A stretch of DNA of 64,000 nt from Eucriotettix oculatus (taxonomy: Eukaryota; Arthropoda; Insecta; Orthoptera; Tetrigidae). The position numbers were made by a program, and so were the translations under genes. Positions 46,411 through 58,098 of the stretch are shown one piece after another (position 1 is the stretch's first letter; the number at the start of each line of letters is the position of its first letter). Location of the stretch: assembly GCA_034510155.1 (NCBI GenBank), contig CM067380.1, positions 53,410,692-53,474,691 of the forward strand, in the 5' to 3' direction. Below the pieces are notes generated by a model, which was not told the origin of the DNA, made no database searches, and was given only the letters and a program-made list of their open reading frames with translations.

Positions 46411-47960
46411 ATTTAAAATCAGAAAACTGAGTGTTATAGAAGAGCAGATGAATAATAGAACCCTGATATTACATTCATATAATATCACTACTTTGATGTA
46501 GCTGATCTATGCTTCACTGACCTTTTCACTTCCACATACCTATTGCTTCCCACATCCAGCCTGATTTTCCTAACATATTTTATTCTTCTCTCTAATATTA
46601 ATTATCCAGTCCTTCTGGCCTTAAAATGTGGCCTATTAGCCTACTTAAATTACTTTATGTAAAGAATTTAAAGAATTCATTATTTAACTGCTCTTCTAGA
46701 AGCAATTCTTGCTACTAGAACATACAACTCTAATTAACTCTACCACCAATACTAAGTCGAAATGATAAATTCAAATTTTTGTTAAACAACTAATGTTTGA
46801 ATTTTTATGCAAGAGAAATGTGTTTTCGAGTAAACAAAACAAGATAATTTTGAAATTCAGAATTAGTGGAATATTTTCATATTTATCTTTCTTATGCAAT
46901 AGATTAGTAAAAATTACTAAGATAAAAATAGATAATTTGTATTATTTACAGTTTTATCAATTTCTGTCAAATTTGTAAGTATCTTTGCTGTTTATAAAAG
47001 GAGTATATTTAATACTGAGATAAATAACAGTTTCTGAATTAAAATACAAACCATCAGCGTGAAGCCATAAGTGTAATTCAAAATCCAATCAGTGCCAAAA
47101 AGAGAATTATTAAGGTTAGCGATATGTCCTAACGGAAAATAAAACACTGCACGCTTTCGTAATTTCTTTCCGCAACCACAATCTTTTCTTTCCTTGTGAT
47201 ATATAGTTTCACGTGGAACGAAACTTAACACACATTTTTCTTCCGCTATTGTTGTATGTAACTGGAAATTCAAGTCTGGGAACCTACTTTAACCATTTCA
47301 TCAATCGTTCGAAACGGAAGTAAGTATATAGCTGCTCTCTTATAAAAATATGGCATCTTCAACTTTGATCGTAAGATATGACCATGAGATCTGATCGATA
47401 TATCTGCAGAGTCCCGCGTCGGTGCAGTATTTTAAGATTGTATTCCATCTAGATTTCATCCTGAGCTCAAATGTATCTATATACTACGGTGCTAAAAAAT
47501 AATTATGCTCATATGACAATCACAAGATGATAAATATGCAGGCATGTAGGCTCCCATACATTATTAGTTCGGTTTGGTGAAAATAAGAAAACAATATTCC
47601 GGATTCAATTTCATGTCGAACAAATTCAGAGAACGTTTCTTCCACAGACGTCGTGAATGTAGAAACAGATGAACTTTGAAAATTCGTGATTTAAATTATT
47701 AAAAGTTATTAATAATTAGTCTCTCAAAGAGATTTTGATTTATTTCTATTTCCAGGTGCAATTGTAATTGGTGAATAATTTTCAAAATGTGAGAGGACTC
47801 AATGATTATAATATTAACGCATGGAATGTACGTGAAAACATAACTTTTGAATATGATTCATGTTAATATATTTTTTAACCATCTCATATATCGCTGACAA
47901 ATTTGTGGTCTTAAATCGAACCGATTCTTTTCTGATCTTCGTGAGCCGTGTCATACTTGA
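46411..47960. other. AT-rich stretch, nothing recognised
   Basis: A minus-strand frame at 46992-47273 has no recognisable domain. Confidence 0.45.
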
Positions 47961-47969
47961 TTCAATTAG

Positions 47970-47998
47970 ATTATATATATATATTATATATATATATT
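47970..47998. repeat. (TA)n microsatellite
   Basis: Two TA runs are separated by a TT break. Similar short TA runs occur at 22778, 28829, 57284 and 59945. Confidence 0.85.
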
Positions 47999-47999
47999 G

Positions 48000-48494
48000 A
48001 TTTAAAAAAATTAACAATTAAGAATGGAATAATTTATTACAGCGAATCATAAATCGAAGGATGAACAACAGAAGTTCACTAAGTACGTAAGGACTTATTA
48101 GATCCTATTTAGTAAAACCGTTTGCTGATATCCTATCAAATTCTGATATTATTTGACAATTATAACCCTCAAGAATTTAACTGTCCAATAGTTTTCTTTT
48201 TTATGTTGGACGGCAATCGACGCAAGATTTTCTGCCTACCCAGTCGATTGAAAATTGGAGATTAATATTATAATCATTTTCCTAATGACTATGATGTCAG
48301 CGTCTTTTTTTTCAAATTTTATAACTATTTTTTGAAACTTCAGTAAGCAGATATCTCTGCAGGGTCAAATGGCTAATACTTATAATAATTAATTATTTTA
48401 TTTTGTTTCACGACATTTATACTCATTTTTTATAACTGTAATTTTTTTAAAAAAATTGTCAAATTTTATTCATTCCTTGTAATCATATTTGATG
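48000..48494. other. AT-rich, probably includes a LINE 3' region
   Basis: The sequence leads into the LINE tail at 48495, but no protein motif is visible. Confidence 0.35.
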
Positions 48495-48546
48495 TATCCT
48501 ATTTCCTCGACCGAGGACTAATGGATTGAATAATAAATCTAAATCT
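48495..48546 (+). repeat. LINE 3' tail, inverted partner of 44426-44477
   Basis: CTATTTCCTCGACCGAGGACT leads into ATTGAATAATAAATCT and AAATCT. Forty-nine of 52 bases match the copy on the other strand 4 kb away. Confidence 0.6.
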
Positions 48547-50200
48547 AACATTATCGGTTCTACTCACTGCCTGCTCCTAGGACATCCATTGCTGCCTGCT
48601 ACTTGGCCGCATCTGCAATTAGACACGGGAATTTCCGAATCGATTTACTCCAAGACTTAATAAGCTTATAATTTCAGTCAAGTGTTTTCTCTTCCAAATC
48701 AGAAATTACTTGAGAGGTAGTTGTACTAGAGGCAGTGGGCGATTTTAGAATAAAAATTCCCACCAGTGATGTCTTTTTTCGGTACGAAATATGCGGTAAG
48801 CAATAAAAATATAAAATATACAAACGCTACAAAAATTGCAGTTTAGGAGGATTCTGAACAGCCTTAAATTTCCTCCTTGCAGAATATGTGGATAAATTTC
48901 ACGCCAAAATCCTGTGGACCCTTGTCCACGGCCTTAAAATTGTCGTGTTCTAATAAGGAAAAGCGTTATTTTTGTCTTGATAGATCATCAGAGATTTTTA
49001 TGTGGGTGTTTGAACGACATTGTTTGTTTTCCATGAAATTAATAAAATTTTACGAATAAGTTTTCTAGTCTTAGAAGATTTATGACGTAGGTTGGTTTTA
49101 AAGGAGTCAGCCCGTTACTGTAGAAGAGTTCTCAGCTAATGTATACTAAATATGGCTGGGTTTGTAAATAAATAAAAGAAAATTAGATGCCTATGACTAT
49201 TTTTATTATGCAAATAAATGACAGTATATCAATTACGAGTTAATAGTTAATTTATACAGTGTACCAGACGTAATCGAAATGATCTTCCAAAATATCTGAA
49301 TACTTACAACTTTCGTATTTGCTACTCGTTGATCTGACGCCACGGTCAGTGCACAGTCTTGTTGCTGACACTGTCATCCTTTATGGACGGGGGACCACTA
49401 CCAGTATTTCTTGATGTCGCCCTGAGCATCGGACTTCGCGACGACTCTCATGCTACAACAATTCTTTCTAATACTGCTGCTACTTTCACCCCCTTTCATC
49501 CTACCTCACTCGACTTCTTGAGCTCTAATTCTTCACAGCAACATCATCACTCTAACTTTACTTTCTCGGTGTAGTCACTCTGCCTCCACTGAATGTTACA
49601 TCCTCGCTGAACTATTTTTTCCGCGGATCTCACTTCATCGCTTCATTTCTTTCGGTGCTTTACTCAAGAAAATTATTCACTGCGGCCCTTCTTCTCCCTC
49701 CAAAAGATTAGTCCTTTTAGAACGTCACATTCCTTGACTCAAGACTCCCTCTAGCAAACCATTCTCCAATATCTGTATACAAATCTGTTTACTGTATGAT
49801 AATTATCTTATATATCAACTATTTTACAATATAAATTTATATTATGGCGCTTTGTGTTCCATAATTTTTTGTTAGAAACCTGGGTAACCCCGCTACAATA
49901 TGACTTAATCTGAGGTGTCCCGAAATCAACCATTCGAAACAGTCTGACTTGGCGGAGAAAAGATATCTACTTTCCTTCCTTTATATTAACATTTTGTTTA
50001 CTATTTGACTTCCTTGATATTCACAGTAAATGTGTAATTATTTATTGGCAACCAGGAAAACACAATATCACCCAATTACCAATAATTATCCAATGCTCTA
50101 CATAAAGAATTTTCTAAGTTATTTTATTCCACGTATTTTTCATTTCTTTAACGGCATTTAATATGTGTACAACGACGTCACTATAGGGTTTTTCAATAAG
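48547..50200. other. no gene recognised
   Basis: A tract TTTCCTCCTTGCAG at 48863-48880 looks like a splice acceptor and is followed by an open frame to 49059, but no donor or domain supports an exon. A GC-richer segment at 49330-49750 with a 71-codon frame (49359-49574) is unassigned. Confidence 0.3.
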
Positions 50201-50207
50201 GGCTGTT

Positions 50208-50330
50208 CGATGTTGAAATGGAATAAAAGAATATAATTTTTTATTTGAAAAGCCACGTATACTCATGCAAATAAAAAAAGAATTTCGTTAATACTACACC
50301 CACAGCTTGTTTTATTCCATTTCAACATCG
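50208..50330. repeat. perfect 21-bp inverted repeat, MITE-like
   Basis: CGATGTTGAAATGGAATAAAA at 50208-50228 is exactly mirrored at 50310-50330, with 81 bases between. The sequence is too short to code anything. It may be a small non-autonomous element or a hairpin. No flanking target duplication is evident. Confidence 0.6.
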
Positions 50331-52599
50331 ATGTCAAAATACAATATTCAAAGAATTTAAGGTGAAATAAATGGACCGTGTAAACAGAACTTGTTTCCAA
50401 ATGTTAAGGATTTACCCGAAAAATAAGCAGAGCTTATTAGATGCGGCTATGCTTCCAATTTCAAATATTCTTGTAGTAATGCATATTTTTCATAAACTCT
50501 ATCAAATTTCCATCTTTATGTCCATTCTAACCTTGTCATAAATCTATGCTCATTGCTTACTTCCATAATTCTCTATCAGCGTTTGCCCCACCTATTTCAC
50601 AAACATCAAGATAGTAAACGGGAACAACGTCTGAATGGCTCAACTAAATTTGTCCGATACTATATTTTTGGCATTTATTTCAAAACTGGCGACAGGTTTT
50701 TTTTTGTTAATCGAGTTCTACGCTTTGAAATAAACCTGAACCATTATAAAAATTTCAATTATGTTTTTAAATTTTCCTGACATGTCAACGCAACGCACAT
50801 GGTCATCATATTACCACAGACGTTTTAAAGATTCCCAAGAATAGAATTTTATATTCTGTTATCACTGGACATTGTACTTTTATTTCTGGTTAGTATATTG
50901 TCGTTGAGGTCTTCGTATTTAGACAAACAACTGTCTCGAGACTTGATGCTCATAAAAGAAATCTAACGATTTCTCCTTTGACGGGGAGCATAGCAAATGT
51001 TGGATGTTTTATTAGTTGAAATGATACAGAGTTAGGGTCGTGTTAAGAAGAAGGGTGGGCGTATTGACCGCACCTCACTGATGCTGCTGTGGGCTTACCG
51101 GCAGTAAGCCGACTCACATAAATATTGTACCAGTTGTGTTGGACGTGTTTTGTTTCCCTAATTTGCTTGTCCGGTCGCCTGAGGAATGATGGATAGAGAG
51201 TAGAACACATCCCGAACTGTGGACTAAGGGAAATATATTGTGTCGTATATATTTGCTTTATCATCATATTTATGGGGACTGTTTTCTACGCTAACCTAGG
51301 CTGAATCAGGCTGATAGATGACGTGCACATTTTGCCTTCAGAAACAAATGAAAAACAGAACGTGTGTGGTTACAATGCTCTTTGTGATTATATGTAATAT
51401 AGAACAGAGTTGACCGCAAGTTACAACTAATACGTTACGTAATTAAAGTACATAAAAGCATTTTATCTTTACGAAACAGAACTCAAATTCAATGAATAAC
51501 AGAAAATAGAGAATGAGATTACAAGATTGATCAACACGTCACTAAAATCACAAATACTTTTCAGGTCTCACGATGAAAACATAGATTGCAAACTAAGTGC
51601 CAGAAATAATATAGTAACAGTTACTCGTTAAATTAATTTAAAAACGTATTACTGTCAACGTCAACAGCGTCAAAAGGACTAAATTTCGAAGACTTTTCTG
51701 ACAGTGATCGTATCTTAAATCAGGATCATTTTGGTATTTCCACAGAGTAACATGAAGCAATTCCTTAAGTCTCATCATCTAAGCCGAAATTATGCCAAGA
51801 CCGTTAACTTATGGAATATAGAATGAGAAAATCAATTGTCCAACATTTTCTATGAAGCATGATGTAGCGAGATATTACACTGAAAATTAAATTTCTTTCT
51901 CCATAATGAACAAAATCACAGCAACACTTAACACTCTTCACATAGACGTTTTATTTCTCTGCGGTATTATTTCTATGGGATAGTTTACTTTTATCACTTC
52001 ATTCATCAACTTATTAATGTCTAAAAGTTTCTATGATGCAGAAAATTTGAAAATATCATTTTTAAATTTTATTTAGAACAATATTCGTATTACACCCTTT
52101 TGTATCTAATTTTCAAGTCTGAATTAGGAAGGTCAACATGAATCGTGACTGGCCTTCTGTGCGACGTCATAATATTAATGTGTAATTAACTAGGATAACT
52201 CAAATTAAACTATATGATTGAAAATGAAATAATAATCGGAAATTTTCAATAAATAACGTTGTAGTAGAGATTTTTCAATTTTTTTCTGAATTATCCTTAT
52301 GTAATAAGGTCTTTTTAATGTTTTTCTCCATTCCAGAATGTTATTGAAGGACCGTATAATTATTTGAATTTGTTTACCGCCTCTCATTTTAGCTAATAAT
52401 TCATTTTTCATTTTAACATCCTCCTAATAGAGAAAGTTCATCTATCAAATGACTGCGAATGTAAGTAGACATTAATTCTGGGCCGTGGTGCACTTCATAT
52501 AGAACTGGTTTTATCTTTGGAAGCTCACCAACTCACGCCCAAGCCATGATTCACACCCACAAAAAGACGACACAATTTAGGCAGGAGCTCCCATTCCTC
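50331..52599. other. AT-rich stretch, nothing recognised
   Basis: Only short frames are present. A small GC-richer patch at 51040-51200 is unassigned. Confidence 0.45.
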
Positions 52600-52920
52600 T
52601 CAAGTTGGGAACGGATGGGTGTGAAAGTAATGCCGTAGTCTTGCTCTGACCTCTCTTTTCCACCACCTTTCGTATGAGCTCAGGAACCATTTAATTAAGA
52701 GTGCTCTAACCACTTCATTATAGAGATAGGCGAAGAATTGTCTCTCAGAGCTTTCCTCGTGACTTACAAACAGTATTTCATCAAGGAGAAAATAAATAAT
52801 ATAAAAATGCAATTTCTTAAAGAAGTGAAATTCTTTCCGTGTCCATCGCGTTGGCAGTATACGAGTTATTCTATTTAATGGGCTATAAAATGAGCTTCTA
52901 AAACCCTCACCAACAAACAT
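52600..52920 (-). CDS. hypothetical 106-codon open frame
   Basis: One of the longer frames of the window. The product has an aromatic middle (HFYIIYFLLDEILF) and an Arg-rich end (RWWKREVRARLRHYFH). I recognise no family, signal peptide or catalytic motif, and the upstream sequence gives no clear promoter. A chance frame is likely in 64 kb, but the composition is unusual enough to record. Confidence 0.15.
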   Translation of the reverse strand: MFVGEGFRSSFYSPLNRITRILPTRWTRKEFHFFKKLHFYIIYFLLDEILFVSHEESSERQFFAYLYNEVVRALLIKWFLSSYERWWKREVRARLRHYFHTHPFPT

Positions 52921-53945
52921 AAAATGTGACTGTTAATTACATGAAGATCACATGATCTTCTGTTTAATATCGTACACATGCCGATTTCTTTTATATTTTA
53001 TATTTGAGACCAGTGGCTCGTATTTGGCGTAAATTAAGACGATGATTAAGGAATTATTGTCGGGTAATCTTCGTAATCGGCTAGCACTGACAACGTCTTC
53101 CAGACTTCAGAACTTTAAAAGGATAATTCTGCTACCATCGTATATATTTCCTTTCGCTGTCGTGTTGGACACTAAATTATTTGCTCCTATCGCAGGAAAA
53201 AGATGAAAGGAATAGCAAACTAAATTGGGGGACATCATCCGCGCTGAGGATGTAATACATCTTCATCCTCGCATTGTATTATTAATTTTTGGGTCAAATT
53301 AGACGAAAATATAGATATATCATCGAAATAAACAGGCCTTGTTAACGAATCTTATTGCTTCATTCCTGACTTTATAAAACACTCAATAATATTTCTTTAT
53401 CTTGTCGAAAAAATCGCTAAATATTTGCTACCAATATTTCTACATTAGTCATTTTTCTTAGCACTGTTTTAATTATTTAATAATTGTGAATAGTGAATTT
53501 CAGGCAAACTTTTTTTATAATAAATGAGACAAATTGTCTTATTACTATGTGAAAGTTGAGATTATCATGAAGGTGTAACTTAATTTTATTCTAATGTTTA
53601 ATTATTGTATTATAGCATGCTTTTACTTCTGACGAAACGTATTCCTCTTTTTTAGTAATAAGAGAAAAGAAATCTTCTCCTTTCTAACGCAAGGGAATAT
53701 AACATGAATATCAAAGATAGGAGTTCGACTGTCATAAACACGTAAAGACTTTTTGATGACGATATCTATTGATGTTACCGTGAAAACTTGTATTGGTAAC
53801 TAATTTATGAAATGTACTGGAGGTAAGACTTGTCTTTATGTAATGGAGACTGGATAGAAGTAATACTTTGGAGCGGAACTATTTTAACTTTATTTTTTTT
53901 CGTGTATTAATTACTTTTCAATGGAAGTAATTAGAGACTAATTAA
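52921..53945. other. AT-rich stretch, nothing recognised
   Basis: I see no signal. Confidence 0.5.
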
Positions 53946-53959
53946 TTAATATTATATAA

Positions 53960-54185
53960 TGGAATTAAATTCACTGTCGCCGGGCCAGACTGCATTTTTG
54001 CTTTCCCGTATCGTAATATTCTTAAATTCCTCATATTTTATAGCTGCAAGCGGACGACGTATCAAGCGCCGGGAGTAATGATCCGAAGGAAGGTGAACGG
54101 TCAAATATGCCAATATGGACGTGGCGTCATTGAGGAATAAGGACTTAGTTTTGACAGGAACATCGCAACGGACTGCCATCTCTAA
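53960..54185. other. non-repetitive GC-richer block, possible conserved noncoding sequence
   Basis: Composition contrasts with the AT-rich flanks. A minus-strand frame of 75 codons shows no domain. It contains a TTTTATAGCTGCAAG phrase and CGGCGCTTGATACG on the other strand. Confidence 0.2.
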
Positions 54186-54269
54186 AACTTTCTATTATTT
54201 ACTACATTAGTCAGACGTTACCAAAAGACGAATCACTGAAGTCGTTTACCTTTCAAGCATATATTTGTA

Positions 54270-55130
54270 AAACCTCCAACTTTTGATTCGGCGAACCGGC
54301 GAGCATCACTGGTTAACATTCAGCGAGGGAGAGCAGACGGACGCTGTGGACCTTAGAGTCATCAATCGGATCCCCACGCGGTTACAAGAGGGAGACTTCG
54401 GTAGCAAATCTGAGCAACAAACTGTTAGCCTAAAAGTTCCCTTAGCACAGACAAATTTAAAATATATTCATTCTGTAAGATCATATTGTAGTGTACACAT
54501 CTTTAATACTTTAAATGAAGTAAAGTAACCCCCTTAATAAACTAAATAATTTTAGTGAACTCAAAATTTCCCAGCTCCGGAACTCGTGGTGTCATTGCAC
54601 TTCAGCTACCGTGGGCCTGGCAAAATAAATATCTACTGAGCCGCTTTCCTAGTAAAAGCCGTTGCTGTCCCAGCCAAATCTTTGATCCGTCGGGTGGATG
54701 AGCTGGGATACTACAATATTTTTCTCGCGCGAATATTTCACACAGGAATTGGAAATATCCTTGTCGCGATGTTTCGCGGTTTTGGAAGCAGACGCTTAAA
54801 CCTCGTATTGGGAACAGTGTGGTTGAAGAAGGCTTGTAATTGTCTAGTTTTGGATGTGATCCGAGGTTTCGTGATAGATGGGAAAAGAGAAGAAAATTAA
54901 TTTTGGGTTAATATTTCAGTGATATCAGTTATTGAGAAGTGATAGAGTTCGTTAAGTTTGAAATGTAAGAAAGTTAGTTGAGCTGTTGAGCGGACGAGAA
55001 ACACATGATGGTAGAGGTGGACAGCCAGAGATCAAAGGCGGTGGTTTCGAATACCCAACTCCAGAAAATTATTGCTTCAAGGACTGCAAAGTTTCCTGAA
55101 TCTCGGTGATCATCAGCGAGTCCCTGAGAG
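54270..55130. other. GC-richer DNA with two short open frames, unassigned
   Basis: Frames at 54283-54528 and 54682-54900 (+) show no recognisable domain. A decayed tRNA-like B-box phrase (GTGGTTTCGAATACC) at about 55042 hints at a SINE remnant, but no A-box is visible. Confidence 0.25.
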
Positions 55131-55395
55131 TCGTTGTTAACGTACTAATGAAAGTATAAATCCTTAAAAACTGTCTACTAAATGCCACGGTTGTCATGGT
55201 CACCAATAATTAGTGTTTTCAATATAAAGACCGAAGGTATTTGACCCCACCATGCCATGGTAAAAAGAATCAGCTTGTTTTCTTTCTTTATTGAATTTTA
55301 ATTATACATTCACTTACTAAAATATATATTTTGAAAGAGAACTAAGGTAAACTTTTATGGTTTTTTGTTAAATATATTATATTATATTAAATATA

Positions 55396-55444
55396 TCATA
55401 TTCCGCTGGTTCTTTGCTGTTGACAAGGACCTGTACTTTCCCAA
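55396..55444 (+). repeat. unclassified family, 49-bp fragment
   Basis: This 49-base segment, from TCATATTCCGCTGG to CTGTACTTTCCCAA, is identical at every position to 58099-58147, the start of copy B, in the same orientation. Similarity stops abruptly on both sides. The perfect identity suggests recent duplication or a sharply defined unit. Confidence 0.8.
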
Positions 55445-55961
55445 ATTCCTTATTATTTATGCACTCTTCTCCATTAATTAAAATAGAATCGAGCTCTCGT
55501 TAAATTATTACAATATAAACGCAATTTTTCAATAAATTCAATTCTTGGTTGTCTGCCATAAAATCTACCCACGTTACTTACGTAAGTCCTTACAGTTCTT
55601 GTAATTCAGAAAGTGTTTCTCTTTTGTGTATGAACATTGGATTTAAAAACATTTGCATGCCATAAGTTATCTATGTATTTTTGTATGATTAAAAATAAAA
55701 TTGTTGCTCACTTTTTAATCATTAAATGAAAGGAAGTTATTCTTTAATAAACAATTTTCCCATTCACTGTGTCAATAAATATGTTGTTATCGGCGTGAGG
55801 TGGGAAAATCTGAAAGAAATGCACATCTATTAATATCAAAATCTTTTCCGACTTAAATAAGTCTCACAAATAAAAAAATATAATATATAAAAAGAAAAAG
55901 AAAACTGTTACAATTTCAGCTTAGTCAAACTACATAACAGCCGGATTATGGAAGGGTCAGT
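55445..55961. other. AT-rich stretch, nothing recognised
   Basis: I see no signal. Confidence 0.5.
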
Positions 55962-56183
55962 GATCAGACTATTACGCATTGTTTTAGAGTACCAAAGGAA
56001 GAGAAGATGATAAACGCAGAAGATAATAATAGGAGAAAATTAACTTCATACCTATTAGCACATAATCTTCTCTCCACCATGATCTGGAGTAAAGCGGGGA
56101 GGGAGCCACCAATTAATTTATTTATCGACGAGAATATTAAGAATCGTCCCAGTACATGGAGAACCACGAGACAAATGAATTAG
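55962..56183 (+). CDS. hypothetical 74-codon open frame, possible exon
   Basis: The frame is open for 74 codons to a TAG. From the first ATG (at about 56007) it encodes about 58 residues, including LTSYLLAHNLLSTMIWSKAG, then PPINLFIDENIKN and a final RTTRQMN. The composition is protein-like and GC is higher than in the flanks. A CAG ending a weak pyrimidine tract at 55938-55940 could be an acceptor. I recognise no family. It could be part of an unknown mobile element. Confidence 0.25.
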   Translation, partial: DQTITHCFRVPKEEKMINAEDNNRRKLTSYLLAHNLLSTMIWSKAGREPPINLFIDENIKNRPSTWRTTRQMN

Positions 56184-57380
56184 TAAGAAAAGGGAGGGTC
56201 AGAACCGAAAGTAATGAGATTGTCGCCTCTCAGAAGGCACCATTAGCAGACTAAAAAAGATTATAACTTTTTCCATTGCTGTTCCTCTCGTATGGTAACT
56301 TTGTAGATACCATGTTCTCTGATGGCGATCAGTAGCACTACTCTACTACGGATCATAGGTCCGTTAAATTTTCCACTGACAAACAGAATATTCAGCTGAC
56401 CTATAGTTTAATTTAAAACTGAAATATGGCACTGATTTGTATATAATGTAAGTTGTGTGAACTAGTTTTAACGCTTGAGTTTCTGGCCATTCATGATGTT
56501 GTGAAATGTTAGCTGTAATGATGATAGGTATAGCATTACAAGCTACGGTTTATAAAAACACGAGCATTGCATTGCAGGCAAGTGCGTGTGTTTTGGCTCG
56601 ATATTATCTGGCCTGAAGGCCTGGAGCTGTAATAATGTCAGAGTGTGGTGTTTGCAGAGTAACGTGGGTCTGTGATAACCCGTGACCCAGAGAGCAGATT
56701 CATTACGGAGCGATAGAGAAAGCGCCCGCGGCTCTAACGTCCCTATCACAGCCACCTGCAAATTGAAACTTAAATACCAAAAAATTACTCTAGTAATATC
56801 TCAAGGCCGCAACATGGTACTTCATTACGACTACCCTTCCAACATTAACTTGGGGCCTATCATCAACTCCTAAACATATGATGGACGATAATAGCTGACA
56901 ATTGGTTTATACCATTAATTTGAAAATTGCGATAGTCTATATTACATTCTACAGCCAAGATTCCATTCTTTGCTTCCAATACTTCTAAATCGGCTCCATA
57001 TCACGGTTTCCTAAAATTTCGTGTTAAATCCCTATGTGAGCGGTGCCCAACATAGAAATTGCATTATTAAATATAATTAGGCTTTGTATCATTTTATTTA
57101 ACTATACCCACGATTATTATTTTTAAATTTTTAATAATAAATTTGATGGTTTAACTTAATATTTGGAATTTAATATCAATTTGGTGGATTCCTAATTATT
57201 GATTTATTAAAATTAATGTAATAAACAAAAAAAAATAGTAAAAATATGAATACATATTTAACGTTTTACAGATTGTTCAACACTATATATATATATATAA
57301 ATAATTATTTTTAACACTTTTTCATCATGATGTTTCTCATTAACGTTGTAATAATAATTACTTATTATTACAGTTCACAA
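56184..57380. other. no gene recognised; GC-richer block at 56540-56770
   Basis: The block at 56540-56770 is non-repetitive and stop-poor on the minus strand, without recognisable domains. A (TA) run lies at about 57284-57299. Confidence 0.35.
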
Positions 57381-57382
57381 GG

Positions 57383-57515
57383 TTTTCTCGGCCTTTCAAC
57401 CGGGTGAAAACGCAGTAATTCCACGACGCTTCGGCAGTTGTCATTGTTACCGTCTTCTGGTGAAGAAGTTGAACTACATACACCAGGAAAGCCTTTATTC
57501 GATTATTATTTGCAA
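57383..57515. repeat. relative of the palindromic repeat at 8659
   Basis: TTCTCGGCCTTTCAACCGGGT, then CCACGACGCTTCGGCAG, then GTCTTCTGGTGAAGAAG and CACCAGGAAAGCCTTTATTC. All have counterparts at 8659-8768, but the strong palindrome is absent here. Penelope-like origin is plausible. Confidence 0.5.
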
Positions 57516-58098
57516 TAACCGTCTAATCTACAATTTTGCCTGCGAAGTATCTGTTGATTCTTAATTAGACGATCACTCCTTCTCCCTTAGACTGTTACAA
57601 TCAGTTTACAAAGATGCTCCACTTTCTCCCATCCGACTGTTTCACATATCAAATCTAATTTTATTATCAATTATTAAACTCTCAGGGTGTCCTCCCATTT
57701 GCGGATAATTTCAAATGCGGCAAAATCGCGGGAAGCGATGGTTGACTTTTTTCCATCATACTTTGATTTATAGTTTTTTGGTGTATTCCTTACATAAACC
57801 ATTAAATTTTCATATGCTATCAAATTTCTATTGTTGTTTATATTTTGACGTAAATTTTAAAATGAATTTTTAATTAAAAGTACGGCCGCACTCCATAGTT
57901 GATGATACTACACTTCGAAACAGAATAGCGAGGTAATACTACTTACATTTATATTTATTTATTGGATGCATTATTCCTATGTATAAAATATAGTGTATTG
58001 TCAAAACACGACGTTGGCGGTATTAAGTCAAAGAAATTCGGCTTAAGGGAAATTGAAGGAGACAGGATATTAAAACACAGACATTATTCCTGAAGCGG
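57516..58098. other. AT-rich stretch, nothing recognised
   Basis: I see no signal. Confidence 0.5.

Noticed and set aside
48867..49059. Possible exon after the acceptor-like TTTCCTCCTTGCAG
   Set aside because: No donor follows in frame, two frames are partly open, and the peptide has no conserved pattern.
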